DNA from: Enterocloster lavalensis
Lineage (GTDB): Bacteria; Bacillota; Clostridia; Lachnospirales; Lachnospiraceae
NCBI RefSeq assembly: GCF_902364025.1
Contig: NZ_CABJCG010000001.1
Coordinates: 744,001-808,000 of the forward strand
Reading direction: 5' to 3'
DNA: 64,000 nucleotides
How positions within the stretch are numbered: position 1 is the stretch's first letter; each line of letters starts with the position of its first letter. The notes below the pieces were generated by a model. It had not been told where the DNA came from, searched no databases, and was given only the letters and a program-made list of their open reading frames with translations. Shown here piece by piece: positions 24,623-33,900 of this stretch. The translations under genes and the position numbers were made by a program.

Positions 24623-25432
24623 TTATGCGATCAGATGGAGCACGGACAGCACCACGCCCAGGATGATCGTCAGGATCACCAGCTTGTAGGTGGTCCACTT
24701 TTTCACCTTGATCAGGTAGAAGATCAGGCCGGTAAAGAGCACGGGCAGGAGCCTGGGCGCGATTGCGTCGATCATCTCCTGGATCGCCACAACCTTCTGC
24801 TGGTCGCCAGGCATGCTGGCCACGTACTGGATGGGCGTCGTGATCTTCACGAAATTCACCGCCAGGCCGGAAATCACGGTCACGCCGATCATGCTGGCCA
24901 CATTGGAAATCTGTTCCATTCTGGCGCTGAGGGTTTCAATGATGTTGGTGCCCAGCTTGTAGCCCCAGATACCGGTCAGCAGCTTCACCGCCAGCAGGAT
25001 GGCGTTCATGGCCACGAAGAACAGGATCGGGCCCATGATCAGGCCTTCCTGGGCCAGGGAGGCGCCGATGGTGGCGAACAGCGGGGCCAGGCAGAACTGA
25101 GCCAGGGAATCGCCGATTCCGGCTAAGGGGCCCATGAGCGCCATCTTGATGTTGCGGATCTCCTTGGCCGGAGTCTTGTTCTCCAGCATGACCAGGTGGA
25201 GGCTGGTGATAAAGGGCAGGAAATGCATGTTGGTGTTGAAGAACTCAATGTTGTCCTTTAACGCCGCCTGGAGCTTGTCGTCATCGTCCTTATACATCTT
25301 GCGCAGAGCCGGATACATCACGTTGGCGTAGCCAAGGCCCTGATAGTTTCCATAGTTAAAGCCGTTCTGCAGGAAATAGGCCCGCAGGGACGTTTTCACA
25401 TAATCGTTTTTTACCAGCTGATTAGATGCCAT
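24623..25432 (-). CDS. PTS mannose-family IID component
   Basis: A 269-residue membrane subunit of a mannose/fructose/sorbose-family PTS permease. The family starts YVKTSLRAYFLQNGFNYGNYQG and has the conserved GPLAGIGDSLAQ; a hydrophobic stretch at the C-terminus spans the membrane. Its ATG (25432) overlaps the IIC stop by 11 bp. With IIC it forms the translocation channel. AgaE-like by context with an unsaturated glucuronyl hydrolase gene. Confidence 0.93.
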   Translation of the reverse strand: MASNQLVKNDYVKTSLRAYFLQNGFNYGNYQGLGYANVMYPALRKMYKDDDDKLQAALKDNIEFFNTNMHFLPFITSLHLVMLENKTPAKEIRNIKMALMGPLAGIGDSLAQFCLAPLFATIGASLAQEGLIMGPILFFVAMNAILLAVKLLTGIWGYKLGTNIIETLSARMEQISNVASMIGVTVISGLAVNFVKITTPIQYVASMPGDQQKVVAIQEMIDAIAPRLLPVLFTGLIFYLIKVKKWTTYKLVILTIILGVVLSVLHLIA

Positions 25433-26210
25433 CTTCAAATTCAACCTCCACTTCTTCTACAGTTTCACTACCGCCCTTCCCCATATGGAAGAACACCAGC
25501 AGCGCGATTGCGGTTCCCACAACGGCTACGCCCATGGTGGGAAGATTTAAGTAAGCGATTGCAATGTAGCCGATCAGCACGAAGGGGATCAGCTCCTTCT
25601 TTGCCATCACGTTCAGGATCATGGCAAATCCGATTGCCGGAAGCATTTTTCCAGCCACTCCCAGCCCCTCGGACAGCCAGGCCGGAATCAGGGAGATTAC
25701 CTTCTGCAGGCCCTCGGAGCTGAACGCTCCGCCGAATCCGATGACAAAGCCGACCACAGCGAAGATACACACGGTCGCGTTGGCTGCAATGCGGAAGCCC
25801 TTAAAATTCTTCCGGTCCAGCGCCTTGTAAGCGTAGCTGGTCAGCGTGGTTGCAAAGGTGTAGGTGGCGGTGATCACGAACTGGAAGGCCACCGCAAAGG
25901 GGAAGGAAAGCGCCAGGGCGGAGCCCACGTCGATGCCCGACCCCTTCATGGTGATGGCGATGATGGTTCCAACAATACCGGGGCCCATGGGGTTGGGCGG
26001 CACGGAGCCTCCCTGGGAAACGCCAAAGCCCATAAATGCCAGCTCACCCACAGCGCCCATAGCCAAACCGGTGGGCAGGTCGCCCAGAATCAGGCCCACT
26101 CCCGCGGCCATCACCAGGCAGCGGTTGGTGTAGATGCCGAACAGCATGCCCGCCAGGCAGAAGGCTGTCCACAAACCGATTAATACACATTGAAAAATAC
26201 TGATTGTCAC
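25422..26210 (-). CDS. PTS mannose-family IIC component
   Basis: A 262-residue polytopic permease. Family blocks are visible: RCLVMAAGVGLILGDLPTGLAMGAVGELAFMG, SVPPNPMGPGIVGTI, and a hydrophobic C-terminal half ending in an acidic tail (ETVEEVEVEFEDG). It forms the sugar channel with IID and receives phosphate from IIB. It lies 19 bp downstream of IIB. Confidence 0.93.
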   Translation of the reverse strand: MTISIFQCVLIGLWTAFCLAGMLFGIYTNRCLVMAAGVGLILGDLPTGLAMGAVGELAFMGFGVSQGGSVPPNPMGPGIVGTIIAITMKGSGIDVGSALALSFPFAVAFQFVITATYTFATTLTSYAYKALDRKNFKGFRIAANATVCIFAVVGFVIGFGGAFSSEGLQKVISLIPAWLSEGLGVAGKMLPAIGFAMILNVMAKKELIPFVLIGYIAIAYLNLPTMGVAVVGTAIALLVFFHMGKGGSETVEEVEVEFEDGI

Positions 26211-26229
26211 GATAAACCCCTCCTTTAGA

Positions 26230-26721
26230 TTATAAGAACTTATTTAAATCCACTTTCGCGGAGCCGTCGTCCCCGGAAGCGGTTGCTCTTGTGTTAAAGA
26301 CCACGCCGTATTTGTCCCGCAGTTCCCGCAGCGCCGCCTTGTCCTCAGGCCCCAGGGCGATGTATTTGCTCACTTCCTCTTTGCCCGGCCCGTGATGAAT
26401 GTTGCCCACATTGATCTCCTTCACCGGAACGCCTCCGGCCACCAGCTTAAGCGCATCCTCCGGCGTCTTGCACACGATAAAAATGCTCTGTTTGGGCGAT
26501 GCCTTCATGATCACGTCGCAGGTGTGCTGCACGGAAAAGAACCGCATTGCGATGGTTTTGGGCACCACCGCCTTCATCAGCGTCTGCTGCATGGAATCCT
26601 CGCTGGCCGAATCGTTGGCTACGATCACGGTGTTCACCCCAAGGGCTTTGATCCAGAGCTGTCCCTGCCCGTGGATTAAGCGCTCGTCAATTCTGAATGC
26701 TACGATATTTGGCTCTGCCAT
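26230..26721 (-). CDS. PTS mannose-family IIB component
   Basis: A 163-residue cytosolic phosphotransfer protein. The phosphorylated histidine is His17 in FRIDERLIHGQGQ, followed by the family's VIVANDSASED. It passes phosphate from IIA to the incoming sugar. A degenerate copy of the intergenic repeat separates it from the GH88 gene upstream. Confidence 0.93.
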   Translation of the reverse strand: MAEPNIVAFRIDERLIHGQGQLWIKALGVNTVIVANDSASEDSMQQTLMKAVVPKTIAMRFFSVQHTCDVIMKASPKQSIFIVCKTPEDALKLVAGGVPVKEINVGNIHHGPGKEEVSKYIALGPEDKAALRELRDKYGVVFNTRATASGDDGSAKVDLNKFL

Positions 26722-26755
26722 TATAAAATCCTCCTTATAGTTTGTCTTGTCAGGT

Positions 26756-26790
26756 AATCGCCCGTGGGCTTTGCCCGCGGCCGCCGCCGT
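26756..26790 (-). repeat. Intergenic palindromic repeat, degenerate copy
   Basis: Directly after the GH88 stop, the minus strand reads GGCCGCGGGCAAAGCC then CACGGGCGATTACC, matching the right half of the intergenic repeat family. Here it lies inside an operon, so it is not only an operon-end element. Confidence 0.6.
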
Positions 26791-27981
26791 TTACCAGTAC
26801 GGGTTCCAGTCCTTCCAGAACCGCACCAGCGCTTCCATATAGAAATAGTCTCCCCAGATATTTCCCTCGTCCACGCCCTTGCCCGAATGCCAGGAGTAAA
26901 CGCCGTGGAGCAGAACCGGCTTTCCCGCGCCCGTCTCCGGGTTCACGTAGCGCTCCGTCAGGGACCGCAGAATACGGTGCATGGCGTACCGGTAGGTCTC
27001 CTTGTCCGGATGGGTCTCGGGCAGGTACTTCTCCATCTCGTGAATCCCGCAGACCGCCACAGCCGCCGCCGAGGAATCCCGGGACTGGCCGGAGCCGTCT
27101 CCGAAAATCAGATCCCAGTAACACACGTCGTCCTCCGGCAGCCGGTTTAAGAAGTAATTGGTCATGCCCTCGAACAGGTTAAACGCGCTCTCATCCCTGG
27201 TGTAGCGATAGTTTAAGGGCAGTCCGTACACGCCCCAGGCCTGACCTCTGGCCCAGGCGGAATCGTCGCTGTAGCCCTGTCTGGTCACACCCTTAACCGG
27301 CTCCCCGGTCTCCGGGTCAAAGTAAAAGGTGTGGTAAGCCGAGGCGTCGTCCCGGATCACGTTATTGCAGGCCGTCTGGTAATGCCGCCTGGCCGCGTTC
27401 TCATACCGCTCATCCCCGGTCTCCCGGGACGCCCAGTAGAGCAGCGGAATGTTCAGCAGGCAGTCGATGATCAGCCGGTAATTATCCCTGGCTCCAAGCG
27501 TTCCCCAGGCCTGGATGAAACCGCCCGTTTCCCGGAACCGTTCCATCAGCTTATCCGCAGCCAGAAGCCCGGCCCTCCTGGCCGTCCCGGAGCCGGTCAG
27601 CTTGTATCCGGCCACGCAGGAGAGGGAGTAGAGGAAACCCAGATCGTGGTGATCCAGCTCGATGCGCTGTTCCACCCGGTTTAAAAAGGACTCCACGTTG
27701 CGCTCCGCCAGTTCCCTGAAGGCCCCGTCCCCGGTGTACTCGTAGCAGAGCCACAAAAGCCCGGTCCAGAAGCCGTCCGTCCACTCGATGTTGTCGATTA
27801 CGCCGTAGCTCCCGTCTTTGGCCGCCGGCGTGGGGAAGCGGCCTCCTATGTAGATCATGTTCTGCCAGACCTGCTCCACCACCCGATCCATGGCATGTTC
27901 CACCTCCGCTTTGGTCAGGAGGCTTGTGCTCAAATATTTTTCCCGGTATTTTACCGGTTCAACCTGAATTTTCTTTATCAT
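26791..27981 (-). CDS. GH88 unsaturated glucuronyl hydrolase
   Basis: A 396-residue glycoside hydrolase family 88 enzyme, which hydrates the double bond of the unsaturated uronic acid left by lyases and so splits unsaturated disaccharides. Visible are the aspartates in IDNIEWTDGFWTGLLW and LDHHDLGFLYSLS, the YSDDSAWARGQAWGVYGL block and RDSSAAAVAVCGIHEM. It is cytosolic, as expected for PTS-imported disaccharides. It sits between PTS IIA and IIB, the same content as streptococcal hyaluronan/chondroitin disaccharide clusters. Confidence 0.93.
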   Translation of the reverse strand: MIKKIQVEPVKYREKYLSTSLLTKAEVEHAMDRVVEQVWQNMIYIGGRFPTPAAKDGSYGVIDNIEWTDGFWTGLLWLCYEYTGDGAFRELAERNVESFLNRVEQRIELDHHDLGFLYSLSCVAGYKLTGSGTARRAGLLAADKLMERFRETGGFIQAWGTLGARDNYRLIIDCLLNIPLLYWASRETGDERYENAARRHYQTACNNVIRDDASAYHTFYFDPETGEPVKGVTRQGYSDDSAWARGQAWGVYGLPLNYRYTRDESAFNLFEGMTNYFLNRLPEDDVCYWDLIFGDGSGQSRDSSAAAVAVCGIHEMEKYLPETHPDKETYRYAMHRILRSLTERYVNPETGAGKPVLLHGVYSWHSGKGVDEGNIWGDYFYMEALVRFWKDWNPYW

Positions 27982-28007
27982 TTCAATCTCCCCTGTCCGC
28001 TCCGGGC

Positions 28008-28442
28008 TTACAGCCCGTCCTCAAACTCCGGTTCCTCGCCGGGCCCTTCCAGATTCTCCAGGTTTACGATTCCACTGTGGGCAGCCTCAGCCACCATGCC
28101 TGCCAGCTGTCCGAAATCCGCCATGGCTCTGGAAAATACCGCCTCCACCATACCGGCCATGTTGATCCCTGCCAGAACCTTCACCTGCTTGCCCGGAATC
28201 TGTTCCCGGATCGTGGAGGCCGTGTTAAAGGGTGTGCCTCCCACCAGATCCGCCAGCACCAGCACCTCATCTCCCTCAAGTCCCCGGATGGCCGCGTCCA
28301 GCGCGGTCTGTAAGTCCGCCTGGCTCTGCCCGCCCTCGAAGTCAACCGCAGCCACGTTCTCCGGTTTTCCGGCCACCAGCTCAATCGCGCTCAGCAATCC
28401 GCTGGGAAAATGTCCGTGCCCTGTCACCACAATACCAATCAT
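28008..28442 (-). CDS. PTS mannose-family IIA component
   Basis: A 144-residue EIIA of the mannose type. The phospho-accepting His9 lies in IGIVVTGHGHFPSGL, and DLVGGTPFNTAS is the other family hallmark. It takes phosphate from HPr and gives it to IIB. I use the ATG at 28442, with AAGGAG nine bases upstream. It is the first gene of the operon IIA-GH88-IIB-IIC-IID-lyase. Confidence 0.93.
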   Translation of the reverse strand: MIGIVVTGHGHFPSGLLSAIELVAGKPENVAAVDFEGGQSQADLQTALDAAIRGLEGDEVLVLADLVGGTPFNTASTIREQIPGKQVKVLAGINMAGMVEAVFSRAMADFGQLAGMVAEAAHSGIVNLENLEGPGEEPEFEDGL

Positions 28443-28468
28443 TTTCACGTTTCTCCTTCCGCTCATTT

Positions 28469-28522
28469 AGTAAACCAATTTACTTGTAATTGCAGTATAG
28501 TATTTTTAACGACCGCTGTCAA
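28469..28522 (-). promoter_or_regulatory. Promoter and operator of the glycosaminoglycan PTS operon
   Basis: Minus strand -35 TTGACA (28517-28522), 17-bp spacer, -10 TATACT (28494-28499). AGTAAA-CCAA-TTTACT (28469-28484) is a perfect palindrome placed just after the start point, where a repressor would block transcription. The GT-N10-AC layout suits GntR-type regulators; the local LacI protein is the alternative. Confidence 0.8.
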
Positions 28523-28658
28523 TCGCTTTTTGCAAACTCCCTATTTTTTGTATATTATATCTATATTTTATTTATATTTTTATGCTAAATAACTATTATT
28601 TTTGGAATATACTAGAAATTCTCCCCCATTCCCTATCCGTTCCATTTTCCACCTCATA

Positions 28659-28687
28659 AGTAAACCATTCACTTTTTACTTAGTAAA
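28659..28687. promoter_or_regulatory. Second AGTAAAC operator cluster
   Basis: An AGTAAACC half-site (28659-28666) and the palindrome TTTACTTAGTAAA (28675-28687). Three more GTTTACT copies follow at 28760-28787 around the end of the neighbouring gene. Otherwise the AT-rich 28500-28730 stretch holds no gene I can support. Confidence 0.5.
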
Positions 28688-28732
28688 TCTTATATTTCAA
28701 TCTGTTTATTCGCTTATTTACCTCTGATCTCA

Positions 28733-28763
28733 CAAAAAACCTGATCCACAGCGGATCAGGTTT
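28733..28763 (-). terminator. Terminator of the OLD-type nuclease gene
   Basis: Minus strand AAACCTGATCC and GGATCAGG(TTT) form a stem followed by TTTTTTGTG, a few bases past the stop codon. Confidence 0.88.
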
Positions 28764-28769
28764 ACTTGT

Positions 28770-30653
28770 TTACTCATTTTGTTTACTTCCCGTTTCCTCC
28801 CCGGCGATTTTCCGGCTGTCAAAATAAACGAACCGGTCAATGGCATCCAGAATATCCTGGAAATCCTCCCGCGGCGCGATGCGGATGTATTCCCTCAGAA
28901 TCTCCTGCTCCCGTTCCCGGTAAGGCCCGTAAAAAATATCGTACAGATTGTGGCCTCTCATGTGGATGCGGATCTCCTCCATGTGTTCCCGCATATCCTC
29001 CGGCGAGGTAAAATCCCGGCCCAGAATCCGCTGCAGCTCCTGCCCGCTGCGGATCCGGCCCAAATACTCCCCCCATTTGTGGAAAAGCGTCCGGTAAAAT
29101 GCCTCCTCGCTCTCCACAATCCCCAGCTTCGCCATCACCTGGGGATTCAGGAAATAGTTTTCAAACGAATAGTATTTTAAAATCAACACGTTCCGGCGGG
29201 TCACCTTGGGCAGCCGGTCCACGTCCTCCAAGTTCCGCTCGTCATAATACCGGCATAACTGCCCGGCAAGCTCCTCCGGGTCCTTGCCGTCCCCGTCCCG
29301 GATCATCAGAAACTGGTCCCGCAGATACACCTGGTTCATATACTTTAAATTGGCGTAGGTTTTGATATTGGTACAGCTGTTGGTGGTGATAATGGAGATT
29401 CGCAGCAGGCGGCCCTGGCTGTCGTAGACCTCCGAGTAATATCGCTCCAGCAGCAGGGGCAGCCGGCTCTTGTCCTGCTTGCCCTCCACGATAAACACAA
29501 AGCTCACGTTCATCAGATCGCTGGCCCCGTACCCCAGATCGTCTAAAATGCGGCCGATGTCCGTCTTTTCCCGCAGCACGGAATACCGGTCCCCGTCCAG
29601 AACCACCTGGCGGATCTGGCGGCTGTTAAAATTGAACAGCAGCGTGGGGGAATGGGTCTTGAAAATCACCTGGTTTTTCTTGGACAGGCGGTAGAGCAGC
29701 TCGCTGCAGGCCTTTTCCAGCTGCGGGTGCAGAAAGATTTCCGGGTCCTCCACCATAATGATGCTGGGAAGGCGTCCCGGCTCCCCGATGTAGGTCTCCA
29801 GCAGAGACAGCATGTAGATACTGCGCATGCCCTTGCCCATCATCTCCACCGGCTGGGAGACGCCCCGCTTGCGGTTAAATGCCGTGACCTCCAGATCGAA
29901 CATCTGGTCCACATCGCAGGTCAAAGCGTAACTCAGCTCTTCATAGCCGCCGTTCTTAAAGAAATTCTCATTGATCTTCCGGGCGAAATCATTCAGGTTC
30001 AACTGATAGATTTTGTACTCCAGCAGCCGGGCCGTCTCAAAGGCCGTCAGCTCATCCGGTTTCTTCTGGTTGATCAGGCCGATGCACTGGAAACAGTGGC
30101 GGCACTTCTTGGCCCGCTCGAAAATACAGCTCCCGGCGCGAATCTGCCGCAGCTGGTCGTCCTCCTGGAACATCAGAAGGTCGTTCTGCAGCTGGTTCAG
30201 CTCCCGCTCCGCGTTGATCCGGTAGAGCCTGGGCAGGACCATGGGGATGTAGGGATTGTTTTTGCGGCTGATATCCTCATACCGCTGTTTCCCGTCGAAA
30301 TTCACGTGGAGCGTAAAGGACAGCACCCCGTCCCGGTAGGAGGGAAGGCGCTGGCAGAAGGTCTTTTTCCACGCCTCATAGCGGCGGTACTGGCAGACCA
30401 CGCCCATGTGATGGAACAGCTTCAAATCCTCCTCGCCGATGGACAGGCTGGCGTCGATGCGCACCGCCTGCTTTCTCTCGTTGAAATCCCGCTCCTGCAC
30501 CTGGTAGCCGCCGCAGACCGCGCTGAACGCGTCCAGCACCGACGTTTTTCCGGTATTGTTCTTCCCCACCAGAATCAGGGCCGCCTCGATATCCTTAATC
30601 TCCATATCCCGTATGGATTTGAAGTTCTGTATCCGCAAATAGGTAAACTGCAT
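28770..30653 (-). CDS. OLD-family AAA ATPase with TOPRIM nuclease domain
   Basis: A 627-residue overcoming-lysogenization-defect type protein. Walker A is GKNNTGKTS (30-38), the ABC-like signature is MMGKGMRS (~271), Walker B is SIIMVEDPEIFLHP (~297-310), and the C-terminal TOPRIM domain has FIVEGKQDKS (Glu390) and IRDGDGKD (Asp453, Asp455). Such proteins cut DNA after ATP-driven dimer changes and often act in phage defence or repair. Cys176, Cys184, Cys187 and Cys190 (C-x7-C-x2-C-x2-C) suggest an inserted zinc or metal site, unusual for the family. Start chosen at ATG 30653 (GGAG seven bases upstream; MQFTYLRIQNFKSI fits the family); ATG 30665 is possible. It is monocistronic, with no UvrD-like partner, so not Gabija. 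Confidence 0.82.
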   Translation of the reverse strand: MQFTYLRIQNFKSIRDMEIKDIEAALILVGKNNTGKTSVLDAFSAVCGGYQVQERDFNERKQAVRIDASLSIGEEDLKLFHHMGVVCQYRRYEAWKKTFCQRLPSYRDGVLSFTLHVNFDGKQRYEDISRKNNPYIPMVLPRLYRINAERELNQLQNDLLMFQEDDQLRQIRAGSCIFERAKKCRHCFQCIGLINQKKPDELTAFETARLLEYKIYQLNLNDFARKINENFFKNGGYEELSYALTCDVDQMFDLEVTAFNRKRGVSQPVEMMGKGMRSIYMLSLLETYIGEPGRLPSIIMVEDPEIFLHPQLEKACSELLYRLSKKNQVIFKTHSPTLLFNFNSRQIRQVVLDGDRYSVLREKTDIGRILDDLGYGASDLMNVSFVFIVEGKQDKSRLPLLLERYYSEVYDSQGRLLRISIITTNSCTNIKTYANLKYMNQVYLRDQFLMIRDGDGKDPEELAGQLCRYYDERNLEDVDRLPKVTRRNVLILKYYSFENYFLNPQVMAKLGIVESEEAFYRTLFHKWGEYLGRIRSGQELQRILGRDFTSPEDMREHMEEIRIHMRGHNLYDIFYGPYREREQEILREYIRIAPREDFQDILDAIDRFVYFDSRKIAGEETGSKQNE

Positions 30654-30725
30654 AGAACGCTCCATTCTCTCTTCGCCGCACAAAAAGGACGGCCTCAAAC
30701 TCCCAACCTCGCTCTCTCACTTTCC

Positions 30726-30754
30726 AGTATAGCGGATTTAAGCCCGCCGCACAA
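30726..30754 (-). promoter_or_regulatory. Promoter of the OLD-type nuclease gene
   Basis: Minus strand -35 TTGTGC (30749-30754), 17-bp spacer, -10 TATACT (30726-30731). Confidence 0.65.
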
Positions 30755-30826
30755 CCACAATCTTGCTCTTCCCCGCGCGCCTCCCTTTCTCACAGAACGC
30801 GCCGCTGCGCAAACGCCCGGGTTCAG

Positions 30827-30861
30827 AAAAGCCCCCGGAAGAGCTTGCGCTCCCCGGGGGC
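30827..30861 (-). terminator. Terminator of the pyruvate:ferredoxin oxidoreductase gene
   Basis: On the minus strand GCCCCCGGGGAGC pairs with GCTCTTCCGGGGGC around GCAA and is followed by TTTTCTG, about 45 bp past the stop codon. Confidence 0.9.
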
Positions 30862-30906
30862 CAGTCAATGCTTGGGCAAATATTAAATTGATATCAACGG
30901 ACCGGA

Positions 30907-33900
30907 TTAGTCGTTTCCGTACAGAGTAACCAGCTTCTCCAGGTAAGCGTAACGCTCCTTGGCCTCCTGCTCGTTCTTCGCAAACAGGTTCGCTGCTCTC
31001 TCAGGATTCTTCATAGCCAGGGACATGTAACGAACCTCGCCCTTCAGGAAGTCCTGATAGCCCTCCATCTTGGGAGCCTTGGAATCCAGGGAGAACTTCT
31101 TCTCAGCAGCCGGATTGTAGCGGAAGTTGTTCCAGTAACCGCACTCAACAGCCAGCTTCTCCTCGGTCTGGGCCTTGTCCATGCCCTTCTTGATGCCGTG
31201 GTTGATACAGGGAGCGTAAGCGATAATCAGGGACGGGCCCGGATATGCCTCTGCCTCTGCGATGGCCTTAACGGTCTGAGCCATGTCGGCGCCCATACAG
31301 ATCTGGGCAACGTACACATAGCCGTAGCTCATTGCGATGCTGGCAAGGTCTTTCTTCTTAACGTCCTTACCGCCTGCAGCGAACTGAGCAACAGCGCCGG
31401 TCTTGGTAGCCTTGGAGGACTGACCGCCGGTGTTGGAGTAAACCTCGGTGTCGTAAACCATGATGTTGATGTCCTTGCCGGAAGCCAGAACGTGGTCAAC
31501 ACCGCCGAAACCGATATCATAAGCCCATCCGTCACCACCGAATACCCACTGGGACTTCTTGGCCAGGAAATCTTTGTGCTTCACAATATCCTTGCAGATC
31601 GGGCAGTCAACGCCGGACAGAACTGCAACCAGCTTGTCGGTGGCAGTGCCGTTGAGAGCGCCGATACCAAAGGTATCCAGATACTCCTTGCAGGCAGCCT
31701 TCACTTCGTCGGTCGCGCGCTCGTCGTTCATCACCTTCTCAACCTTAGCCTTTAAGCCGTCGCGGATAGCGTTCTGAGCCAGCAGCATGCCGTAACCGAA
31801 CTCAGCGTTGTCCTCGAACAGGGAGTTGTCCCATGCCGGGCCCTGACCCTTGGCGTTCACGGTGTAAGGAGTGGACGGTGAGGAGTTGCCCCAAATGGAG
31901 GAACAGCCGGTAGCGTTGGCAATGTACATTCTGTCGCCGAACAGCTGAGTGATCAGCTTAGCGTAAGGAGTCTCGCCGCAGCCTGCGCAAGCGCCGGAGA
32001 ATTCCAGCAGAGGCTGTCTGAACTGGCTTCCCTTAACGGTGTTCTCTTTGAACTTCGCCAGAACTTCTTCCTTAACCGGCAGGGACTGGCCAAAGTCGTA
32101 GATGGCCTGCTCGCCCAGGTTCTCTTCCAGGCTCTTCATCTCCAGAGCCTTGTTGCCCTTCATGCCGGGACATACGTTGGCACAGGAGCCGCAGCCGGTA
32201 CAATCCAGAGCGGAAACGGTGATGGCGAACTTGTAGCCGGGCATGCCGGTCATATCTTTTAACTTCATATCAGCCGGAGCCTTGGCAGCCTCATCAGCGT
32301 TCAGGACAGCCGGACGGATAACAGCGTGCGGGCACACATATGCACAGAAGTTACACTGGATACAGTTGTCGGGATTCCATACCGGAACCTTCACTGCGAT
32401 ACCGCGCTTCTCGTAAGCGGAGGAGCCGGACGGAGTGGAGCCGTCAACATAATCCGTGAATGCGGATACGGGCAGGGAGTTGCCTTCCTGAGCGCTGACC
32501 TTGGTCTGAATGTTGTTGACAAAGTCGATAACATCCTTTCTTCCGTCGGTCACAACTGCGTAATCCAGACCCTCGTCCTCGCAGTTCTTCCAGCTCTCCG
32601 GAACCTCAACCTTGTGCATGCCCTTAGCGCCTGCGTCGATTGCGGCCCAGTTCTTCATAACGATGTCCTCGCCCTTGCGGCCGTAGGTAGCCTTAGCGGC
32701 GGCCTTCATCAGCTCGTTGGCCTTCTCAGCCGGGATGATGCCGGTCAGCTCGAAGAACGCAGACTGTAAAATGGTGTTGATACGGGTCGGGCCCATGCCG
32801 GTCTCGATACCGATCTTAACGCCGTCGATGGTGTAGAAGTTGATGTTGTGGTCAGCGATGAACTTCTTAACCTGTCCGGGTAAGTGCTTCTCAAGTCCCT
32901 CTGCATCCCACGGGCAGTTAAGCAGGAACGTACCGCCGTCTACCAGCTCCTGAACCATGTTGTACTTACGGATGTAAGCCGGGTTGTGGCAGGCAACGAA
33001 GTTCGCCTTGCGGATTAAGTAGGTGGACTTAATCGGGGTATGTCCGAAACGCAGGTGAGACATGGTCACGCCGCCGGACTTCTTGGAATCGTAATCAAAA
33101 TATGCCTGAGCATACATATCGGTGTTGTCGCCGATGATCTTGATGGAGTTCTTGTTCGCACCAACGGTACCGTCAGCGCCCAGACCCCAGAACTTACAGT
33201 TGGTGGTTCCCTCGGGAGTGGTCACCAGGGGATCGCCCAGTTCCAGAGACAGGTTGGTAACGTCGTCCACGATGCCAACGGTGAACGGAGACTTGGTCTC
33301 GTTTCCGAATACGGCAACGATCTGAGCCGGGGTGGTGTCCTTGGAACCTAAGCCGTAACGGCCGGTCAGGATCTTCACCTGGTCGAACTTGGTGCCCTTT
33401 AACGCGGCAACAACGTCCAGATACAGCGGCTCGCCCATGGAACCGGGCTCCTTGGTTCTGTCTAATACGTTGATCACCTTAACGCTGTCCGGGATCGCGT
33501 CGATCAGAGCCTGCGCGCAGAAAGGTCTGTACAGACGAACTTTCACAACGCCGACCTTCTCGCCCTGCTTCAGCATGTAGTCGATGGTCTCCTCGATGGT
33601 GTCGTTCACGGAACCCATGGCGATGATCACACGCTCTGCGTCCGGAGCGCCATAGTAGTTGAACAGCTTGTAGTCGGTGCCGATCTTCTCGTTAACCTTG
33701 TCCATGTACTTCTGCACGATTGCGGGCAGAGCGTCATAGTAGGGGTTGCAGGCCTCTCTCGCCTGGAAGAAGATATCCGGGTTCTGAGCGGAACCTCTCT
33801 GGCAGGGGTGGTTGGGATTCAGAGCGCGTGCGCGGAACTCGTCCACTGCGTCCATATCAACCATCTCTTTCAGATCGTCGTAATCCCAGGTCTCGATCTT

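Noticed and set aside
28770..30653. Gabija GajA
   Set aside because: The nuclease has the right domains but no GajB-type helicase gene lies on either side.
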